A stretch of 64,000 nucleotides of DNA from Occallatibacter gabretensis (GTDB taxonomy: Bacteria > Acidobacteriota > Terriglobia > Terriglobales > Acidobacteriaceae). The DNA lies in contig NZ_LAIJ01000012.1 of NCBI RefSeq assembly GCF_001449115.1, positions 310,001 to 374,000 of the forward strand, read 5' to 3'. This document shows positions 50,662 through 58,519 of the stretch, in pieces; within the stretch, counting starts at the first letter, position 1; each line of letters starts with the position of its first letter. The notes under the pieces are model-generated. The model did no database searches. It had not been told where the DNA came from and saw only the letters and a program-made list of their open reading frames with translations. The position numbers were made by a program, and so were the translations under genes.

Positions 50662-51972
50662 TTGATCGACCGCTACACCCGCCCGCAGATGGGTGCCATC
50701 TGGACCGAGGAAAACAAGTACCGCTGCTGGCTGCAGGTCGAGTCCGCCGCCTCTGCCGTGCTCGCGGAAGACGGCGTAATCCCCGCCGCCGCCGCCAGGG
50801 CGATCGAAGAAAAATCCAGCTTCTCCGTCGATCGTATCCGCGAGATCGAAGCCGAAGTCCGCCACGACGTAATTGCTTTCACGACAGCGGTAGCCGAAAG
50901 CCTCAAGGCGCAGGGCCTCGATGCCGAATCCCGCTGGCTGCACTACGGACTTACGTCAAATGACATCGTTGATACCGCGCAGGCCCTCCAGGTAAAGGAA
51001 GCCTCCACGCAAATCTGCAAGGGAATCGCAGCCCTGCTCGAAGTCCTCAAGCGCCGCGCCATCGAGTTCAAAGACACGCCCACCATCGGGCGCACGCACG
51101 GCATTCACGCCGAGCCCACAACCTTCGGCCTCAAGTTCCTAAACTGGTTCGCAGAGATGGAGCGCAACCTCGCCCGCTTTGACGCAGCCGCGGAAGACAT
51201 GCGCGTCGGCAAGCTCTCCGGAGCCGTCGGCACCTTCGGCCACCTCAAGCCCGAGCATGAGGAACGCATCTGCGCAAAGCTCGGACTCAAGCCCGCACCG
51301 GTGGCCACGCAGGTCATCCAGCGCGACCGCCACGCCGCTTACATCTCAACAATCGCCATCCTCGGCAGCACGCTCGACAAGATCGCCGTAGAGATTCGCC
51401 ACCTGCAGCGCACAGAAGTCCGCGAAGCCCAGGAGTACTTCAGCGAAAAGCAAAAAGGCTCCTCCGCCATGCCGCACAAAAAGAACCCTATCATCTCGGA
51501 GCAGATCAGCGGCCTCGCCCGCGTTCTCCGCGGCAACGCCCAGGCAGCCTTCGAGAACATAGCTCTCTGGCACGAGCGCGACATCTCGCACTCCTCAGTC
51601 GAGCGCGTAATCTTCCCCGACTCGACCATCCTCGCGGACTATCTGCTAGCCAAAACGACAGACCTGCTCGACCGCCTGCTCGTCTACCCCGAGCGCATGA
51701 AGAAGAACCTCGAATCCACCGGCGGTCTCATCTTCAGCGGCCAGCTTCTCCTCGATCTCTCCGAAGCCGGCATGATGCGCGAAGACGCCTACCGCTTAGT
51801 CCAAAGCCACGCAATGCAATCGTGGAAAGAAGACCTGATCTTCCGCGACGAAGTAGCCAAAGACCCCAAGATCACCGCACTGCTAACACCAGAGAAGCTG
51901 GAAAAGACCTTCGACTACACCCGCCAGCTAGGCAATGTGGATGCGATTTTCCGGCGCGTTTTGGGTGAATGA
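50662..51972 (+). CDS. purB: Adenylosuccinate lyase
   Basis: 436 residues from a TTG start with GAGGAG 7-8 nt upstream; LIDRYTRPQMGAIWTEENKY is the expected PurB start. The fumarase-superfamily signature GSSAMPHKKNPIISEQISGL is intact, and GRTHGIHAEPTTFGLKFLNW holds a catalytic His. It acts twice in purine synthesis, splitting SAICAR and adenylosuccinate with release of fumarate. It marks the return to GC-rich core sequence after the island. The last 19 codons have a divergent second copy at 52622. Confidence 0.96.
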   Translation: MIDRYTRPQMGAIWTEENKYRCWLQVESAASAVLAEDGVIPAAAARAIEEKSSFSVDRIREIEAEVRHDVIAFTTAVAESLKAQGLDAESRWLHYGLTSNDIVDTAQALQVKEASTQICKGIAALLEVLKRRAIEFKDTPTIGRTHGIHAEPTTFGLKFLNWFAEMERNLARFDAAAEDMRVGKLSGAVGTFGHLKPEHEERICAKLGLKPAPVATQVIQRDRHAAYISTIAILGSTLDKIAVEIRHLQRTEVREAQEYFSEKQKGSSAMPHKKNPIISEQISGLARVLRGNAQAAFENIALWHERDISHSSVERVIFPDSTILADYLLAKTTDLLDRLLVYPERMKKNLESTGGLIFSGQLLLDLSEAGMMREDAYRLVQSHAMQSWKEDLIFRDEVAKDPKITALLTPEKLEKTFDYTRQLGNVDAIFRRVLGE

Positions 51973-52057
51973 GCAAGGCGAATAAGCAGGGCTGATGAGC
52001 TGTTTGCGGCCAATGGATTCGCTGCGCCTGATATTGTCTCTTCAGCAGGAGGTATCG

Positions 52058-52591
52058 ATGAAATTCTCCGTTTGCCTACTCGTCCTGATCAGCAGCTTGT
52101 TGGCATTTTGCCAGCAGCCGGTTACGCAGCCCGCCGACGCGTTGAACAGCTTGTCGTTCATGAAAGGCGACTGGGCCGGCAAGCAGGAATTCAATACGCC
52201 GGACAGACCGGCGATGACGGATGATGCCACCGACCGGATTGAGATGGGGATTGCCGGGAAATACCTGTGCGAGACGCTTTCGACAACGCTGTCAGGCCGC
52301 AAGCCCACGGACACGCGCCATTTCATCTCCTTCGACCGGCAGTCAGGAAAATATACGGCGTGGTGGTTCAACGACACCTCGTCCCATCCCACGGAATTGA
52401 CTGGCGACCTGACCGGCAAAAAGCTTGTGTTGCTCAGCAATTCCTCCGGTCCAGGGCCTGTGATGCGAGCGACGTATGAGAGTCCCTCCGAGAACAAGCT
52501 GACATTTCTTCTGGAGATGAAAAGCGGCGAATCATGGACCCGGCTTTTTCTGACCACTTACTCGAAGAAGGCCGCTGCAACACAGCCGTGA
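52058..52591 (+). CDS. Secreted DUF1579-like protein
   Basis: 177 residues from ATG 52058, with AGGAGGT ideally placed upstream. The signal peptide is FSVCLLVLISSLLAFC. The body LSFMKGDWAGKQEFNTPDRP, MGIAGKYLCETLSTTLSGRK and HFISFDRQSGKYTAWWFNDT resembles DUF1579 lipocalin-like proteins. The function is unknown. It lies between purB and a fragment of a second purB end, so it may have been inserted there by recombination. Confidence 0.78.
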   Translation: MKFSVCLLVLISSLLAFCQQPVTQPADALNSLSFMKGDWAGKQEFNTPDRPAMTDDATDRIEMGIAGKYLCETLSTTLSGRKPTDTRHFISFDRQSGKYTAWWFNDTSSHPTELTGDLTGKKLVLLSNSSGPGPVMRATYESPSENKLTFLLEMKSGESWTRLFLTTYSKKAAATQP

Positions 52592-52621
52592 AGCATTGAG
52601 AACGCCAGAAAGGGAATCTGC

Positions 52622-52681
52622 GGTTACACGCGGCAGCTTGGGAATGTGGATGCCATCTTTGAGCGGGTGTTGGGCAGGTGA
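52622..52681 (+). pseudogene. Displaced 3' end of a second purB copy
   Basis: The 60 bases encode GYTRQLGNVDAIFERVLGR and a stop, against DYTRQLGNVDAIFRRVLGE and a stop at the real purB end (51913-51972). Sixteen of 19 residues agree, while many third codon positions differ. This is therefore not a recent tandem duplication; it looks like the end of a purB allele from a related strain or an old duplicate. Upstream of it the similarity stops. Confidence 0.82.
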
Positions 52682-52732
52682 ACAGCTTCTAGCTTTGTGG
52701 CGGATTTGAAGAACGTGTGCAAGGGACAAACG

Positions 52733-53290
52733 ATGACACGAATTGCTCGCGCCTCGTGTGTTTTCGCTGGAATATGTGTTGTCATTGCAGCAGCGATGGC
52801 ACAGACAAAGCATCCTGTTCATGAGCCAACCGTTTTTTCGGCTGAAGATGAGGATACCAGCGCATTTCGCAACGCGCTGCCTCCATCGAATGTGGTGCTT
52901 GATGCTCTCTTGAAGACTACAGAGGCTCAGCAAAGCGCAGATGAGCTACAGAAGATGGGACGAGAGGAGCAGCGCAAGCTTTTCCAGGTTGTTCCAGTGC
53001 ATCTTTCGAGGCCGGATGAGGTCGACTGGATTGTATTAGGCTCAGGGCCTATGGGTGGAGCTGATAACGAGTGGTACTGGGTTGTTCGCCAAGTTGGGAA
53101 GCGGGCGGAGGTCTTGTTATTTGCCAACGGGCTTGCGTTGAATGTCTTACGGTCCCGCACGAATGGTTACAAGGATATCGAAACCTTGTGGGCAGGTAAT
53201 CTTGGGTACGAAGTAGACCGGTATTTTCACTATGATGGCACCCGGTACAAACTTGTTCGGGAACATACTTCAAAATTGCAATCGCAATAG
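52733..53290 (+). CDS. Secreted hypothetical protein
   Basis: 185 residues from ATG 52733 (AAGGGA upstream), giving a signal peptide MTRIARASCVFAGICVVIAA with cleavage near AMAQ; an earlier start at 52697 would bury it. The mature part has DEVDWIVLGSGPMGGADNEW and YWVVRQVGKRAEVLLFANG, a small beta-rich domain. No family was recognised. The gene follows the purB fragment by 51 bp and ends 7 bp before ubiX. Confidence 0.72.
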   Translation: MTRIARASCVFAGICVVIAAAMAQTKHPVHEPTVFSAEDEDTSAFRNALPPSNVVLDALLKTTEAQQSADELQKMGREEQRKLFQVVPVHLSRPDEVDWIVLGSGPMGGADNEWYWVVRQVGKRAEVLLFANGLALNVLRSRTNGYKDIETLWAGNLGYEVDRYFHYDGTRYKLVREHTSKLQSQ

Positions 53291-53297
53291 GTAATTC

Positions 53298-53888
53298 ATG
53301 GAACTCACCCTCGCCATCACCGGAGCCTCCGGCGCTGTCTTCGCCCGTACCATGCTGCGCGCCCTCGAAGCCGACGACCGTGTCTCCCGCGTGCATTTCA
53401 TAGCTTCGGACAATTCGCTCCGCGTACTCGCCGAAGAGCTCGCAATTTCCGGTCGCAATGGCCTCATCGAAAAACTTCTCGGCGCTACGCCGGCAAAGAC
53501 CATCCAGCACACGGATGAAAATATCGGCGCATCCATCGCCAGCGGCAGCCATCCATCCACAGGAATGATCGTCCTCCCATGCTCCATGGGCACGCTCGCC
53601 GCCATCGCCAACGGCCTCGCCAATACACTCATCGCCCGCGCCGCAGACGTCACCCTCAAGGAGCGCCGTCCACTTATCCTCTGCGTACGCGAAACCCCCT
53701 TCAACCGAATCCATCTTCGCAACATGACTCTTGCCTCAGAAGCCGGAGCAGTGATCTTCCCAGTCATCCCAACCTTCTACAATCATCCGCAAGACTCCGA
53801 AGAGATGGCGCGTCAGTTCGTCTCGCGCGTACTGGCCCACATCGGCCTTCCCCAACCCGGCGCATACGTCTGGAAGCCGGAAGAATAA
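53298..53888 (+). CDS. ubiX: Flavin prenyltransferase UbiX
   Basis: 196 residues. The FMN-binding Rossmann start is LTLAITGASGAVFARTMLRA; SGSHPSTGMIVLPCSMGTLA and RPLILCVRETPFNRIHLRNM are the family's flavin and dimethylallyl-phosphate-binding blocks. It makes prenylated FMN for UbiD-type decarboxylases. No ubiD is in the window, so the partner is elsewhere. Confidence 0.93.
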   Translation: MELTLAITGASGAVFARTMLRALEADDRVSRVHFIASDNSLRVLAEELAISGRNGLIEKLLGATPAKTIQHTDENIGASIASGSHPSTGMIVLPCSMGTLAAIANGLANTLIARAADVTLKERRPLILCVRETPFNRIHLRNMTLASEAGAVIFPVIPTFYNHPQDSEEMARQFVSRVLAHIGLPQPGAYVWKPEE

Positions 53889-53906
53889 ACGCAAGATTTC
53901 GGGTGC

Positions 53907-53944
53907 CCCACCCTCGCGGCGTCTTTGTTCTTGCCGCTAGGCTG
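53907..53944 (+). terminator. Imperfect hairpin after ubiX
   Basis: CCACCCTCGCGGC (53907-53919) can pair imperfectly with GCCGCTAGGCTGG (53932-53944) across a T-rich loop. It separates ubiX from the metY promoter. The first bases (gggtgcccca) recur in the glyQ-glyS gap. Confidence 0.45.
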
Positions 53945-53975
53945 GAATAGCACGTCTGCTCGCCAGCAAAAGCAT

Positions 53976-54004
53976 TTGACAGGACTTCGCCAGCCGTAGA
54001 TACT
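53976..54004 (+). promoter_or_regulatory. Sigma-70-type promoter for the metYX leader
   Basis: A perfect -35 TTGACA (53976-53981), a 17-base spacer and a -10 GATACT (53999-54004, four of six matches). The predicted transcript start falls at about 54010-54012, on or next to the ATG of the leader ORF, so the leader mRNA may be leaderless. Confidence 0.62.
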
Positions 54005-54011
54005 TCCATCC

Positions 54012-54116
54012 ATGCGCTTTGCTTTTGAGCTCGCAGCGGCCATCTCCACCATGTGCATGTGTATGTGCATGATGACGGCACCGGTCCGCCTGGCTCCTGA
54101 GAAGCGAATGCGATAA
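54012..54116 (+). CDS. Met/Cys-rich leader peptide upstream of metY-metX
   Basis: A 34-codon ORF starting MRFAFELAAA. Codons 14-21 are ATG, TGC, ATG, TGT, ATG, TGC, ATG, ATG, giving MCMCMCMM; Met also occurs at 33. That is three Cys and five Met in eight codons, the amino acids made by or feeding the downstream pathway. It has no ribosome site, but the promoter places the start almost on the ATG. A GC-rich hairpin follows 27 nt after the stop, and metY begins 147 nt after it. This is the arrangement of a transcription-attenuation leader. No experimental support is known to me. Confidence 0.7.
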   Translation: MRFAFELAAAISTMCMCMCMMTAPVRLAPEKRMR

Positions 54117-54143
54117 GCGCAAACGATCTTGAAAGAGCAAAAC

Positions 54144-54169
54144 GGCCCGGGTCCTCAAGGATTCGGGCC
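54144..54169 (+). terminator. Candidate attenuator hairpin before metY
   Basis: GGCCCGGGTCC (54144-54154), loop TCAA, GGATTCGGGCC (54159-54169); all 11 pairs form, two as G-U. An A-rich run precedes and ttcccattt follows, so the T-run is interrupted. A competing fold is possible by hand: GGTCC (54083-54087) with GGGCC (54165-54169), and TCCTGAG (54095-54101) with CTCAAGGA (54154-54161) with one bulge. These leader segments lie just after the Met/Cys codons. Confidence 0.6.
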
Positions 54170-54263
54170 TTCCCATTTGGTTCCAATCTTTCCGAGGCAG
54201 CTTTCCGGTTCCGGTCAACGATTCAATCCGATTACACCCGCAACCCGCACCAAGGAGTGATTC

Positions 54264-55622
54264 ATGTCTGAAGAACAGCGCCACTTTGCCACCCTCGCAG
54301 TCCACGCAGGCCAATCCCCAGACCCCGCCACCGGCTCTCGCGCCGTGCCCATCTACCAGACCACCTCGTATCTCTTTCAGGACGCCGACCACGCTGGCCG
54401 TCTCTTCGCGCTCAAGGAATTCGGCAACATCTACACCCGCATCATGAACCCCACCACGGATGTCTTTGAAAAGCGCGTCGCCGCCCTAGAAGGCGGAGTA
54501 GCCGCGCTGGCAGCCGCTTCCGGTCAGGCTGCGGAGACTCTGGCTTTGACCACGCTGGCCAAGGCTGGCGATGAGATCATCTCGACGACCTCGCTCTACG
54601 GCGGCACCTACAATCTCTTCCACTACACACTCCCGCGCCTGGGCATCACGGTGCGCTTCGCCGATGCCGACGATTTCGACGGCATCCGCGCCGCCATCAA
54701 TGACAAGACCCGCGCCATCTACACCGAATCGCTCGGCAACCCCAAGCTGGATGTCGTCGACATCGAGCGGCTGGCTTCCATCGCTCACGAACACAATCTC
54801 CCGTTAGTAATCGACAACACCACCCCCTCAGCAGCATTGGTACGGCCTATCGAGTGGGGCGCGGATATCGTGGTGAACTCAGCCACCAAGTTCCTCGGCG
54901 GCCACGGCACCACCATCGGCGGCGTCATTGTGGACGCGGGCAAGTTCAATTGGGCCAACGGCCGCTTCGCAGAATTTACTGAACCCGATCCTTCATATCA
55001 CGGCCTCAGCTACCACGAAGCCTTCGGTCCACTGGCCTTCATCCTCAAAGCACGCGTGCAGGGCCTGCGTGACACCGGCGCAGCGCTCTCGCCGTTCAAT
55101 TCCTTCCTGCTTCTTCAGGGCATTGAAACACTGCATCTCCGCCTCGAGCGCCACTCACAGAACGCGCTGGCGGTCGCAAAGCACCTCGAAGGGCATCCAG
55201 GCGTCGAGTGGGTCAACTATCCCGGTCTCGAGTCAAGCCAGTACTATGCTCGCGCAAAGAAGTATCTGCCCACCGGACAGAGCGCTATTGTCACCTTCGG
55301 AATCAAGGCTGGAAAAGAGGGAGACGGATACGAAGCAGGCAAGAAGCTGATCGATCATCTGGAGCTTTTCTCGCACGTGGCGAACATCGGCGACGCCAAG
55401 TCTCTCGTCATCCATCCCGCCAGCACCACGCACCAGCAGCTCAGCGTAGAAGAGCAGGCCGGAACCGGCGTGACGCCTGAGCTCGTGCGCCTCTCGGTTG
55501 GCATTGAAGATATTCGCGACATCCTTGCCGACCTCGATCAGGCCATTGAGGCCGCCAACGGGCATGTCGTTACCAAGGGGGCAACCCCGGATGTCGCATC
55601 CCCGGTTCATGCGGCACAATAA
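54264..55622 (+). CDS. metY: O-acetylhomoserine sulfhydrylase (PLP)
   Basis: 452 residues. It is a Cys/Met-metabolism PLP enzyme: FATLAVHAGQSPDPATGSRA, ALEGGVAALAAASGQAAETL, and the PLP Lys in VVNSATKFLGGHGTTIGGVI. The C-terminal HPASTTHQQLSVEEQAGTGV is typical of MetY rather than MetB. It makes homocysteine from O-acetylhomoserine and sulfide, bypassing cystathionine. AAGGAGTG precedes the start. The stop and the metX start share one base (TAATG), so the two are coupled. The Met/Cys-rich leader lies upstream. Confidence 0.95.
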   Translation: MSEEQRHFATLAVHAGQSPDPATGSRAVPIYQTTSYLFQDADHAGRLFALKEFGNIYTRIMNPTTDVFEKRVAALEGGVAALAAASGQAAETLALTTLAKAGDEIISTTSLYGGTYNLFHYTLPRLGITVRFADADDFDGIRAAINDKTRAIYTESLGNPKLDVVDIERLASIAHEHNLPLVIDNTTPSAALVRPIEWGADIVVNSATKFLGGHGTTIGGVIVDAGKFNWANGRFAEFTEPDPSYHGLSYHEAFGPLAFILKARVQGLRDTGAALSPFNSFLLLQGIETLHLRLERHSQNALAVAKHLEGHPGVEWVNYPGLESSQYYARAKKYLPTGQSAIVTFGIKAGKEGDGYEAGKKLIDHLELFSHVANIGDAKSLVIHPASTTHQQLSVEEQAGTGVTPELVRLSVGIEDIRDILADLDQAIEAANGHVVTKGATPDVASPVHAAQ

Positions 55623-56785
55623 TGAAGGTGATGGCAGAGACGGAAAAGGGCGCTGAAATCGGCGCGGCGCAGACGACGGAGAATACTCCGCCCAAGCCGC
55701 GCACGCCTACTCCTGCGCCTACCTATGAAGGCGATTACGTGCTGAACGAGCACTTGCTATTGGAGTGCGGTCGAACTCTGGCAGGCGTCACCCTGCATTA
55801 CGCCGTGTACGGCAAGTTGAACGCGGCCCGTGACAATGCGGTGCTCGTCTGTCACGCGCTCTCCGGCTCGGCGCTGGTGGGGGAGTGGTGGCCGGAGGTC
55901 TTCGGCCCCGGCGCGCTGCTCTCGCTGGAGCACGATTTCGTTATCTGTATCAACCTGCTGGGATCGTGTTATGGCTCCACGGGGCCGTCGTCGGTCAATC
56001 CTGAAACCGGCGAGCCCTATGGAGCAGATTTTCCTCTAGTTTCTATCCACGACAACGTTCGCGCCCAGTCCAAACTCCTTGACTCCCTCGGTATCCGCAA
56101 GCTGCGCCTCGTCATGGGTGGCTCCCTGGGCGGAATGCAGGCCCTGGAGTGGACTATCCAATATCCCACCCGTGTAGAAAAGGCGCTCATTGTGGGCGTA
56201 GCCCCGCTCGGCGCCATGGGATTGGCGCTCAATCATCTCCAGCGCGAGGCCATCCGGCACGATCCTGACTGGCAAAATGGCGGCTATCTGCCGCAAAAAC
56301 CCCCGCGCCGCGGCCTCTCGCTGGCCCGGCAGATCGCCATGCTCAGCTACAAATCCGGTCCACTCTTTGACGAGCGTTTTGCCCGCAATCCCAACCGCAA
56401 TGGCGAAAATCCCTGGGGTCTGGACGATTTTGGGGGCGGCCTGATTGGCGGGCGTTTCGACATTGCCGGCTATCTGGACGAGCAGGGCCGCCGCTTTGTG
56501 GAGCGCTTTGAAGCCAATTCGTATCTCGCCATTCTCCGCACCATGGACACCTGGGATCCCCTGCGGGGAGGCAACTCTTCGGAGGAGATCTTCGGCAAGA
56601 TCAAAGCCCAACTCACATTCGTTGGCATCAACTCGGACTGGCTCTTTCCGCACGGGGATGTCCGTCGCTTTGCCGAAACCATCCGCTCGGCAGGTGTATC
56701 CGTCGACTACCGCGAGATGACCAGCGACCACGGCCACGACGCGTTCCTCGCCGAGCAGGTCGATCTTGTCCGTCTGCTGCAATAA
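55622..56785 (+). CDS. metX: Homoserine O-acetyltransferase
   Basis: 387 residues. An N-terminal extension of about 35 residues rich in Thr/Pro precedes the alpha/beta hydrolase core. Blocks are LVCHALSGSALVGEWWPEVF, NLLGSCYGSTGPSSVNPETG, nucleophile LVMGGSLGGMQALEW, acid FVGINSDWLFPHGD and His SDHGHDAFLAE. It acetylates homoserine to the substrate of MetY. The start overlaps the metY stop by one base. MetX/MetY together give trans-sulfide methionine synthesis under one leader. Confidence 0.95.
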   Translation: MKVMAETEKGAEIGAAQTTENTPPKPRTPTPAPTYEGDYVLNEHLLLECGRTLAGVTLHYAVYGKLNAARDNAVLVCHALSGSALVGEWWPEVFGPGALLSLEHDFVICINLLGSCYGSTGPSSVNPETGEPYGADFPLVSIHDNVRAQSKLLDSLGIRKLRLVMGGSLGGMQALEWTIQYPTRVEKALIVGVAPLGAMGLALNHLQREAIRHDPDWQNGGYLPQKPPRRGLSLARQIAMLSYKSGPLFDERFARNPNRNGENPWGLDDFGGGLIGGRFDIAGYLDEQGRRFVERFEANSYLAILRTMDTWDPLRGGNSSEEIFGKIKAQLTFVGINSDWLFPHGDVRRFAETIRSAGVSVDYREMTSDHGHDAFLAEQVDLVRLLQ

Positions 56786-56935
56786 ATCCGCAAATTTTTC
56801 TCCGGCTCAATACGCATATATTGAATTCGCATCCAACCCTATGGGAACACTCTGCGATCTGCCGGTGTCTAACCCGAAATAGGCGCTGTCGCGTGGCGCC
56901 TAAGGAAGAATTGTTCATTTCGGAGAGAACTTTGC

Positions 56936-56964
56936 TTGTCAGAGCGAGCGGGGCTTTTTATAAT
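56936..56964 (+). promoter_or_regulatory. Near-consensus sigma-70 promoter
   Basis: The -35 TTGTCA (56936-56941, five of six) and a perfect -10 TATAAT (56959-56964) are spaced by 17 bases. It drives the gene at 57090 with a leader of about 120 nt. The 304-bp metX-57090 gap contains nothing else I can identify apart from a small hairpin around 56881-56900. Confidence 0.75.
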
Positions 56965-57089
56965 CCATCCAACACCGCATCAGAAGCCGTGGCAGCTCTG
57001 CGGTTTTCAGCCGCGGACGACAGAACGCTCGTCTTCGGATCAGCGCGTGCACAAACGATTCCCATAAGGCTACTTCCCAGGAGCACTGA

Positions 57090-58409
57090 ATGAAGAAGTT
57101 TATCTTTGCGTCCGCACTGGCGCTCGCCGTGTCCGCGTTCGTCGTATCCCCCGTACTGCGCGCACAAGACCTCAGCATCAAGGACCAGGCTGAGTTCAAT
57201 GCTTACCAGAACGCCGCGTCTCAGTCCGATCCCAAGGCGAAGGCTGCAGCTTACGAGCAGTTCCTTACCCAGTACCCGCAGACCGTGGCAAAGCCATCTG
57301 TTCTGAACGAACTGTTGGGAATCTACTGGACAGCGCAGGACGCCGACCACACCATCAGCACTGCCAGCCGTATTCTTCAGGTGGATCCTAATAATCCGCA
57401 GGCGATCCTCTACTCCGTGATTATCAAGAAGGCCCAGTGCGCCAAGACAAGCGACGCACAGACCTGCGATGACGCAGCCGCTCTCGCGCAGAAAGGCCTC
57501 GCGCTTACCAAGCCTGCCAGCATGAGCGACGCGGACTGGCAAAAGGTTCAACACGTTGGCGGACCCATCTTCCACTCCACCATCGCGCTGGACGACGTGA
57601 TTTCAAAGAAGGACTACAAGGGTGCCCAGACTGAGTACGGCTCGGAACTAAAGCTCTACTCCGATGATGAGAGCAAATCAGCCGGCCTGAATGACACGCT
57701 GCTCATGGCGCAGGCTTACAGCCAGCCGGGTTCCGGACAGGATCTTAAGGAAGCCATCTGGTTCTATGCACGCGTGTGGGCATTTGCTCCCGCCCAGTAC
57801 AAGGCGCAGATTGAGCCTAAGCTTGAGTATTACTACAAGAAGTTCCACGGCGGTCTTGACGGTCTGGATGCGATTAAGCAACAAGCTGCCGCATCGCTCT
57901 TTCCCCCGGGAACCATTGACATCAAGCCTGCCAAGAGCCCGGCGGAGCAGATTCACGACCTTATCGCCTCTACGCCGGATCTGAATACGCTGGCCCTGGC
58001 CGACAAGGAAACCATTCTCGCGCTCGGCTCGAAAGACGATGCCGACAAGATGTGGGCCGTCCTCAAGGATAAGAACACCGGCATCCCGGGCATTGTCATC
58101 GACATCGCAGCCAGTCAGGTTAAGCTCGCCGTCACACAGGACGCCAAGGACTCCAAGGTTGCCGACTTCATCATCAACCTGAAGAAGCCGCTCACCGACG
58201 CAGAGCTGGCACTATACCCGAAGGGTTTTGAGTTCAAGGCAGCCCCTGCTGCCGAGATCGCCGGCACCTTCGACAGCTATACACAGGTTGCAGCTACTGA
58301 CACCACCTCTGCCGGCGCACAGATCATCATGCGCGAAGGCGAAATCATTCCGGCAGAGAAGAAGAAGGCCGCTCCAGCTCGCAAGCCTTCAGCGGCTCAC
58401 CACAACTAA
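57090..58409 (+). CDS. Secreted TPR-like protein of unknown function
   Basis: 439 residues. The signal peptide MKKFIFASALALAVSAFVVS is cleaved near LRAQ. The N-terminal half is helical and repeat-like (KAKAAAYEQFLTQYPQTVAK; HTISTASRILQVDPNNPQAI; LKEAIWFYARVWAFAPAQYK), as in TPR proteins. The C-terminal part holds a domain with GIVIDIAASQVKLAVTQDAK and a Lys/Ala/Pro-rich tail. It is a periplasmic protein common in Acidobacteria, with no known function. The near-consensus promoter and the strong hairpin after it suggest an abundant product. Confidence 0.82.
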   Translation: MKKFIFASALALAVSAFVVSPVLRAQDLSIKDQAEFNAYQNAASQSDPKAKAAAYEQFLTQYPQTVAKPSVLNELLGIYWTAQDADHTISTASRILQVDPNNPQAILYSVIIKKAQCAKTSDAQTCDDAAALAQKGLALTKPASMSDADWQKVQHVGGPIFHSTIALDDVISKKDYKGAQTEYGSELKLYSDDESKSAGLNDTLLMAQAYSQPGSGQDLKEAIWFYARVWAFAPAQYKAQIEPKLEYYYKKFHGGLDGLDAIKQQAAASLFPPGTIDIKPAKSPAEQIHDLIASTPDLNTLALADKETILALGSKDDADKMWAVLKDKNTGIPGIVIDIAASQVKLAVTQDAKDSKVADFIINLKKPLTDAELALYPKGFEFKAAPAAEIAGTFDSYTQVAATDTTSAGAQIIMREGEIIPAEKKKAAPARKPSAAHHN

Positions 58410-58468
58410 TCCTGTTTCGGCAGGTAGTTTGCCTGTTGAAATTACTTCATCCTTTCTCCTGGGAAAGC

Positions 58469-58495
58469 AAAGGGCAGCCGTTACGGCTGCCCTTT
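58469..58495. terminator. Terminator after the TPR-like gene
   Basis: AAAGGGCAGCCG (58469-58480), loop TTA, CGGCTGCCCTTT (58484-58495). The 12-bp stem is perfect and the A/T ends make it work on either strand. Confidence 0.8.
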
Positions 58496-58519
58496 GTCAT
58501 TCTGGTACCCTAGATTTAC

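Noticed and set aside
53813..54070. Minus-strand ORF with a His/Met-rich start opposite the leader peptide
   Set aside because: The HIHMHM pattern is simply the antisense of the ATG/TGC run; the plus-strand reading fits promoter and context far better.
53889..54263. SAM, SAH or cobalamin riboswitch before metY
   Set aside because: None of the conserved core strings of SAM-I, SAM-II or SAH elements was found by eye; the Met/Cys ORF and hairpin explain the region better. A covariance-model search would settle it.
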